Positions 21,601 to 30,600 of a stretch of 50,931 nucleotides of DNA are shown one piece after another. The notes under the pieces were generated by a model. It did no database searches. It had not been told where the DNA came from and worked only from the letters and a program-made list of their open reading frames with translations. The stretch is from Elysia marginata (taxonomy: Eukaryota; Mollusca; Gastropoda; Plakobranchidae). Within the stretch, counting starts at the first letter, position 1. Each line of letters starts with the position of its first letter. The stretch covers positions 24,468 to 75,398 of the forward strand of contig BMAT01005457.1 of the NCBI GenBank assembly GCA_019649035.1. The letters are read 5' to 3'. The position numbers and the translations under genes were made by a program.

Positions 21601-24600
21601 AGGCCTACAACTTTTGAATCCCAATTCGCTAGACCCGCTGTTACACTAAGTTGGCTCCTTAGTCAGCAGACAACTTTTTTAAAAATAATTTTGCATCAAT
21701 GATTATACAATAACATTGAGAGACATGCTCTACTTCCCTCTCTCTCCTTCCTCCCCAGTCTCTCTCTGTCTGTGAGTGTGTGTGTGTGTTTTTTTTTGTC
21801 TTTGTATGTCTCTCTCCATCTGTCTCTCTGCCTGTGTGTGTCTCTGTCTGTGTGTGTGTCTGTCTCTATCTCTCTCCCTCTGTCTGTCTCTGTGTGTGTG
21901 TGTGTCTGTCTGTCTTTGTCTCTGTCTGTCTGTCTCCCTCTGTGTCTGTGTCTCCATGTGTGTAGGACAATCACACAATTGGTGTTATCAGGCTTCAGTT
22001 TTCCCTCTCTCTCGCTCAGTTTCACATCTCACTAAGCTTATGCTAGTTGTATTCTATCTTCCCCTACATTTGAGATGATTATTTTATATAACGTATTTAT
22101 ATAGTTGAAACATTCTTTAATCGATTTGGCCTGTTAAATGTATTTTAATTACATTATTTAAGCCTATTCAAGATATCTTCATAGAGTTCTTTAGCCTGCT
22201 GAAGATTTTTACCTACTTTATTTAGCCTACTGAAGGTCTATTATGTTATTAAGCTTGTTGAAGGTTTGTTTCATATGTTATTAAGTTTGTTCAAAATTTT
22301 CATTTTGCTGTTTAGCATATTGAAGATTTGCTTATTGTGTCATTTAGCCTTATGCAATTTAGCCTATTCAAAATTTGCTTAATGTGTCATTTAGCCTTAT
22401 GCTATTTAGTCTATTGAAGATTTGCTCATTACGTTATTTAGCCTATTGAAGGCCACTTGAAGGATCTCCATGTTGGTCAATTTCTCTTGGACATCGAGTG
22501 CTCTTTCCACCATCACAGGGTGGCAGTAAGTGTTGTCCATGTTTGGGACATGAATTCTTGATCCCCTGCCTCCAAAGTCCGCAAAGCCATCCTTAAAATA
22601 TGCACAAACACAAAGATATGAAAGTAAGCCTAACTTGAAAACAATTTTTACTTTTTGCAAGTAAATTATTAAAAGAACTTATGTGAGTACACACTGATGT
22701 AAACAGCTTCTTAAGAAGCACAAGATCTCAAAAGATGATGTAGAAAATAAATCAAGACAGTAAACTCATTTTTTACAAAACGTGCATAAGCACTTGTGTT
22801 TTACTGCTTATGAATCTTAAGAATGTCATACTGTTCTAAAAAAAAAAGACTTGAGCTTCAATATATCCACAGAACTAATGAAATAAGGTAACTGCAACAC
22901 TTTGGTAATCAATGTGGGGAAAACAACTTAGTAACTGTACCATTTTGTAATTTTAGGATAGTTCATTCAATTACAAGTCTTATATGTGCTAGTCAAGAGG
23001 TAAGGCCTGCTCGTATCCTTTGAGACTAAGCTTGGATCTGTGACACAAATTTTAGAGACTTTACAAGGTTTGGCTAATCTAAGGTGAACTGACAAAAGGC
23101 ATCACTGAGCTAAGCTGTAGCCAAATCATGGTAGTTTTTCATTTTCTTTCAACAAGATTATGAACCGATTTTTAGACAGCATACTAATTTATTCGCATTC
23201 TGTGGATTTTTAAGCTTTCATGTTTGCAGGAAAGCTGAAGATGGAATTCCAAAATGCACAGGTGATATAGATTTTGAGCCAAAATCACATAAATGCTTTT
23301 TGTCAGTTATTAGTAATGGCCACATTGCCTTCCAAGATATTCCTCTGATCAACAAGTTTGAGTTTTTTTAAGTGATCTAATTGAGAAACACTTGCCTCTG
23401 AAGACCAATTTCCTCTCACAGCAATCACGACTGCATTCTTATGAGGGTCCACAGTGACAAAGAATGGAGTTTCGTCACTCTGAAAAGTTGCAAAAGTTGC
23501 AAAAAATTTCAACTGAGAAACAGGTCAGCAATTGTGTAGAAAGTGAAATTGACTAGAAAGTAATTTCAACCCACAGTATTAACAACAATTTGTTGATTGT
23601 TAAGCATGCCATTACTTAGGATTTAGATTTATAGGCATTGTTTTTAGTACAGAGTTTTCAACAATTCATCATGTAAATCAACAACCCTGAACATTTAAAT
23701 GACATCCATGTTCTGCCAATCATTTAAGCTGGTTAAAACTGAATAGTTGAGTTTGGTCTGTCGATTTCTTTTCTCAAAATTTTTATTCAGTCAAAACCCA
23801 CTAGAAATTGTAAAAAAATGATACAGAGATACAGTGGAACCTCTCAATAAAGACCTCCCCTCTTATAAGACTAAATTGAGAACATCAGCTTTTTTGGGTA
23901 TAGTATTTAACCTCTGAACAAAGACCCCTCCTCTTATAAAATCTGTTTTTACCAAAAATTTTCAAGGTCTTACTTCAGGAGTTCCACTGTAACCAGATCA
24001 TGCTGTATCTTTGTGCCCATGCTATGCCATAAAAAAATCGTGAACTTGTGCACATAGTACCAATTTCACTTTCATTTTATGTGGAAAATTATATATGCTT
24101 GAGAATTTACTTAGTTACTGACTTTAGCACAATTTAAATTAGGTAGGAGAATAAAACTAGACAAAAGAAAACATCAAGCAGAACTTTTCAGAATAATAGA
24201 ACTGCTTACCTGATTATACAAACTGTAGTAGATAATGTGCTCATCTTTAAGATTTGTCCAGTTTTTTATGGCCTCCATGTTACTCTGCCAACAGTCATCA
24301 TATCCCACATTGACTGCATTTGGTCGCTGGCCAGTACAACACCTAGAACAGATTTGTTATGGTTTGGTTCAAATAAAACAGTTGTTTTTCCTTAGTAGCA
24401 TTTGCAGTGTTGTGTCATGTAGGAAAAAAAAACGAATTTATTACAAAAGTTTTCTTTGAGAATAGATTTCAGCCAAACAAGGACAACGAGAAGCTGCTCA
24501 AAAGTTATGAATTAAGGCCGTCTTTCAGGACAAATGTGATATTTGATAGCTTTTTGTTTTCAATCTGCTTTGATAATAAAACAGGATTGAGAACCATTGT

Positions 24601-27600
24601 TTTCTTTTACTCTCATGAAGTAAATAAAACTTTAGATGATGCTATTAACTCAGACTTCTTGGAAAATAAATTTGTTTTTAACAAGTGCCCAAAAAAAAAT
24701 CATCCATAAAGCTTTCTAAAAGCTGTTGGCTCCTAAGGCCAAAGATTGAGATAATGATATTCCTTCAAATAAGGCAATGGTTGGATATTTCAATAATGAA
24801 AGTGACTAATTCAAGGACAATTGTTGACAACATTTACTGTTATTCTAACAAAAATATGTAACTTCTTACACAACCGGCTAACACCAAACTGTAACAAAAA
24901 ACCAGTCGCTATCTCGACTGCCTGAGATCCATTGCTCAACACAAAGACCAGTGGGTGACTAGTGGGTGATGAGTTGGTGACCGCTACATCAAAAGTACAT
25001 TAACATTCTAGGTGTCCAAGAAAGACTGCTAAGACACCTGGGGCTACAAATCAAATTTTGAACTTGTACCTGATTTACCATGTCAGGCTCACCCATACAT
25101 GAAAATGGTTTTTAGATGTAGCATAGGTCTAGAATGATCAGAAGGACAAAAAAGGAATCAAAATTACTGATGCTTGGACAAACCTGCTACGACAGCAAAT
25201 CCGACACGGACCACTAAATGGGTTTTTAGCGACATAGACACAGCTCCCATAGCAGGCAATAGCATAACGCATGTAGTAAGCCAAGTTGGAGAGCTGGAGG
25301 CAGAATAAAACCACGTGTTAAGTACTGAGGTAATCCACATAGATTTTTCATCATTATTGTATGTCAATTACTTTTACCATAATGATTTTTTTTATTATTA
25401 TTATAATTATTGTTACTTACCATTTATATTATTTTTATTGTGATTACTGTTATAATTATTATAATTAGGCTATTACTTTCATTATAATTATCATCAAAGA
25501 CATTATTAGTATCATTATCATTTTTATTCTTATTATCATTATTGATATTATTATTATCATTATTATTATTATTATCTTTATTATCATCATTATCTTCATT
25601 ATCATCATTATCTTCATTATCATCATTATCATCATTATTATCATCATCACTTATTATCACTATTATCATAGGCCTAGTTATAACTATCCCTCTTATCATT
25701 ATTATTATTATCATCGTTCGTATAATTGTTAGTATTAGTATCATTATTATTATTAGTATCACTATTATTATTATTATTACTATTATTATTATTATTATTA
25801 TTATTATCATTGCTCACAATTTTTTGGATTTAGCTTAAAAAAAACAGTATAGAAGAATCCCTGAATAAAGACCTAGAAAAATGGTAAAAACAGGCCTCAT
25901 AAAATGGTGGTCTTAAGGGGTTAAAATACTATACACATGCAAGCGGATATGCCTCAAATTCATAGTCACATAAGAGGGGTTGTCTCGATTGTGGGGTTTC
26001 ACTGTATAAGAATAGAAAAACTATTGATTTAAAAGTTTTCTTTCTTTTTGTCCTAATACGTTTTGTCTATTTATCTACATCCAATTTGTATTGCTCTTTC
26101 TGCAGGCATATCTTTTCCCGTCTTATGTCTTCAGTTTCACACAATGCCTTTATATAGGCCTACATTTTTCTTTTGCTCTCTCTATCTTTTCTCTATTCTT
26201 CCTTTTCCCTCTCCACTTCTACAGGCCTACGCCCCCCCTTTCCATCTCTCTTTTGCTGTGTCCTTACTGTCCGACTCTCTCGCCTTCTCTTTTACAGGTG
26301 AGGGTACTACTTGTGAAAAAAAATCCTGAGGTCAGTGCATGCAATACACAACATTGATGCAATTCACATAAACAGTACAAGTAAAGTCTACACAGCAGTA
26401 AGATTTGCTTTTGGGTAAGGAATTTACTACCAAAAATTATTTTTCTCAAATGAGTAATGTATATTCAGATTAAGATTTTTTTTTGTTCAAATTGGAAAAA
26501 AATCGTGAGTTTGTGATAAATCCTTAGAATATCCATCCCTGCTTTTAGCCCCAAATCATGAATTTCTACAGCAATAGTTATCTTGACTAAGATATAGATA
26601 ATTACAACAGATCTTGATCTTGGCAAAGCAAAATAGTGTTTTGCTGGGCCCATTTACTCAGTTGGCTCCCCAAACAAGAGCCTCTCTTGAGCTAATCACA
26701 AAAATGATGTCATGAAGCCACAGCTTCCCTATCTCTTTCTCAGTCTTGCTGTGTGTTCTTCTGCCTGCCACTAAAGTAAATGCTTAGCAAGTTGCATAGA
26801 TTGCTCTCTCACTGAACGACTGAGACGGTCTCACTCGTTTAACTTAAGTTAAATTTTACAAGTTTGGGTAAAAAATGTAAAAAGGGACTCGCTACCGTAC
26901 CAATTTAGTTCTTTCTTATTCTCCATCTGTTTGTTTTGTTCTTTCCACAGGCTTATCCTTTCTCTACCTGATTATGTCTTTGCATTTTCCCCCAAAACCT
27001 CTTGTCTTTTTTTGCTCTCTTTTACCTTTTTTCATCATTTGAAACCTAGTCCTTTTCTATGCCACCAACCCCTTTCTTTTTTTTCCCTCTCTTTCGCTCC
27101 ATCTTTACTTCATGTCTGCTGTTGCTCCCTCTCTTACCTTTTCTTTCAGTCCTAAATCATGAGTTTCTATAGCAAGATTACATTGTTCTAGATATATAGG
27201 ATAATACATCTCAATCTCTTTTTTTTTACTCTCTGTTGGCACCTTATGCATCTCTCTCCTCTTTATCATAGTCCACCTCTCTCTATCTATCACTCTATCT
27301 CTCTATCTTCAGTTTCTCCCTGTATGTACATCACTGTATCTGACAGTCTTGGTTTTTATCCTGGCCTAGGTCTTAATAATTATGTTACCTTATCTCCGTG
27401 TAATTTTGCCTTTGTCTCCCCCCCCCCCCCCCTCTTCCTTTCTCCCTCTTACTGTTTATTTGCTACCCTCTTGTCCTAGTCTCACCTGTAGGTCTATACC
27501 GGTACCTCTTTCACCCTTTATTTCTATGCAACACATGTTGCAGGCTGGCTTATTGTGTTTAGGCGTGCAGCAGGCGTGTGGCAATCAACTGTCCCAAATT

Positions 27601-30600
27601 GCTGATGTAAGATAAATCTAAAGCGTGAATCTAGAACTAATCTATTTGTCTATTTGATGCAGGATTTAACCCAAGAAGAACATGTTTGATCATCTATAAA
27701 CGGGAAGCTCATATTTTCGAACTAAAACAAAAAGTTAATGTGAAGTTGAAAGGCTAACAAAATTGAAAGTTACGAAGCCAGCATGACTATAGGGCCTATG
27801 TGTTCTGCCACCTGCCAAAAAGTTGATGCAAAATGAGTGAAGTCAACTTTAAATATTTTCTATCTTGATAATTTTGCAGAATATTTCCTTTTTTTTTGGT
27901 TAATGAAATGATCAGATCAATCAAAGCAAAAGATTGTTTAAATCTGATTTATCCAAAACAAAAGACAGAAGGGTGATCAGGAGACAGTTGGGATGGTCAA
28001 TGACTGCTTACTTGAATGGAGGGAGGGAGTGGTTTTGTCAACACCGAATGACTACCATGTTTGGGGTTTTAACAGTAGTATAGTTCAAGACAGGGTTAGC
28101 TCTAGCTTAGCAAACTTTTTATCACCTTGTCTCATTGTCTAGCGCCTTCATTATCAAATTTCAAGATGAGAGAACGGTCGTATCCTGCCCATGTATGCGG
28201 CATGAGTTAATAACCATTTGCTAAACTCAGGGTTTCAGCCTGTCTGTCATCATCTTGTCTAACCCAAAATCTCTAGTGTTTGTGGCGTGAGGAAGGCAGA
28301 AAAGCTTAGAATTTAACTCAGGTTGATGACCCTGAAGAGAGCAATTGTTATCACAAAACATGGCAGAGGTAACAAAATTATCAAACTCACTAGTACTTTG
28401 AATCAACCCAAGTAAAGTCATTTTTACCCTTGTAAAATTTTATTAACACTATGCTCCAATAGAAAAATTTCAAAGTTTTTCCCCTTTTCTTTATGCGTCA
28501 TTTCAATTCAAATTCCAAATAATTCAAAGTTAATTTCTTCTCTCAGAGTTGGAAATAAGTGAAATAGACTGTACTTATTGTAGTTGCTGTTATCATTTTC
28601 GTCGATACTTATATTTGAATATTATGTAAATTTGTTTTTCTTATTAAGGGTGTGGACAGTGTCTTCATAAAATTGTCAAAATTTTATAAAGCATAACAAT
28701 AACAGTAACAGTCATTTAGTCTGAACTCAAAGCAAGACCCAATGAGCTATTGAAATTTTTTAAATCAGAAAAAAATAGAAAGTGATGGTTTACCGTCATC
28801 CATTCACTGGGTTGGGAGGAACTTGACTCGTTTGTGTTAGCCCGGCTCCATCGATTATACATTCGGTTGCTAGTTGTAGTGGTTCCTGCATCTTTTCTCA
28901 CCTGCTCGTTAAGCAGGAGCACTAAACCAGCGACAACATCCGATTGAACCAAGTCCACATCCTGCACACGATAAAGTACACTCAATAACTAAAGGCAATT
29001 GATTTGTCACAATCTCCAATACACTACCAACGATCTTGATATGTTTTGTTCAAATTGGTTTGATACCCACACACAGACCTAGTCAAATAAAATTTGAAGC
29101 TTTTTTTCAGTCTGTAATTAGGTCTTCGAAAAACAACTAATAGACTACAACTGCTGTCCTAGATGTTTCCATAAACTTCAGTCCCCATCCAAGGAATTTG
29201 TTAGAAAAAGGTTACAACTACCTGTAGGCCATTATTGATGATTAGGGTTTTTTTTTCCAAAGCATGACATAATATTTTAATATTTACAAGCAAAAGTCAC
29301 AAAGACATTTCACTAAGTACATCAATGTTTTTTTCATTACAGGTTTGTCATAGTTGACCAAAAAATTGCCAGTTCTTTATAAATTTTTAATAAAATTACG
29401 CCTAGTAACTAGTTAAAATTTTATAAGCTGTTGATTTCTTGAAAATGCCCTCCTTAGAGCTAAATACTGGCAATATGTGGAAACCATAATTTTCTTTTTA
29501 AAAATGTGCGTTTTTTGCATATTTGAAAAACAAAAAGCACAAATAGTAGGCCTACAACTTTAATTTTAAGAAAACCATACAGTTGAAATAAAAAAGAAAA
29601 ATCTGATAGAAAATAATGGGTATATTAAAAGCAGAGCACATAAAATCAGAATAAAATACAAATAGTATGATATTGGTGTATATTTTTACATGTTAAAGGA
29701 TTCTACTATAATTATATCATTAATAACAGAAACACTTTTATTTCCTTAATAATATTTCAGTAAAATACACATTAGAATAAATATATTTATTTTTTTTTTT
29801 TTGCTGTCTTTTTAAGACATTGGATTTTGAACAATATTATGTATCTATTTTTACATCGAATTTGTTTAAAGAAAAACCCTCTAAAATCTCCTTTTGGTAT
29901 TAACACACTAATATCACCCTCAATTTTGTACTTCGTTATTGTCCCTTTAATTTTAAGAAAACAGGAACAACATAAATTTATATAGGTTTGAATATTTTGA
30001 TAATATCCATATCCTATTATAGAATTTCAAAATCACCATATAGGGAATGAGATTAGAGCGCAAATTATCGTTCCTGTTGGCAAACGCCTCTTTGAAGTAC
30101 GTTTGCTTGCAAGCAAGAACGATAGTCTTGGGCTCTATTCTCATTCCCAATACCATTATAAATTATTAATAATAATTAATACGGCTCAAATTAAAGTGCT
30201 TGAACATGCTCTGCTTGTAAAATACTAAAATGTTCTATAACACTAGAAAAATAGTCAAAATAATTTTAAAAATAAAAAAAAAATTTCATATAGTTCATAA
30301 ACCCTAATTATGAATTAAAAATTTAATTTTAACAAAATCTCGTTTTCCAGCCATATTTTCAGAAAGACATAATGCTTACAAAGTAGTCCGCTGCAATACT
30401 TCCGACGTCTTTGAAAGTATCATGGTGGTCACCAGTGTCCAAAAAACATGAGAAAATCTTGCTTGCTCTCAAAAAAAAAAACAGTACAACTACAATGATA
30501 TTAACATTAACACAACTCTGTTGCTAAGTATAAGTTTGTGATATTTTTTCTTTACCATGAAACAATTTACGTAAGTAGAATAGAATTTAACTGTAGCTTA

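Noticed and set aside
21696-22078. Overlapping open frames rich in Cys/Val/Ser or Asp/Arg/Thr
   Set aside because: They come from a TC/TG simple repeat and overlap on both strands and in several frames.
23336-23395. Extension of exon 8 of DAGL gene 1 into the following open frame
   Set aside because: The frame stays open for about 30 codons past the GC donor, but that sequence does not match the family, whereas the spliced junction does.
25424-25838. Long open frames on both strands (poly-Ile, Asp/Asn-rich, Leu/Ser-rich)
   Set aside because: They are translations of a TTA/TCA microsatellite inside an intron and have no protein-like composition.
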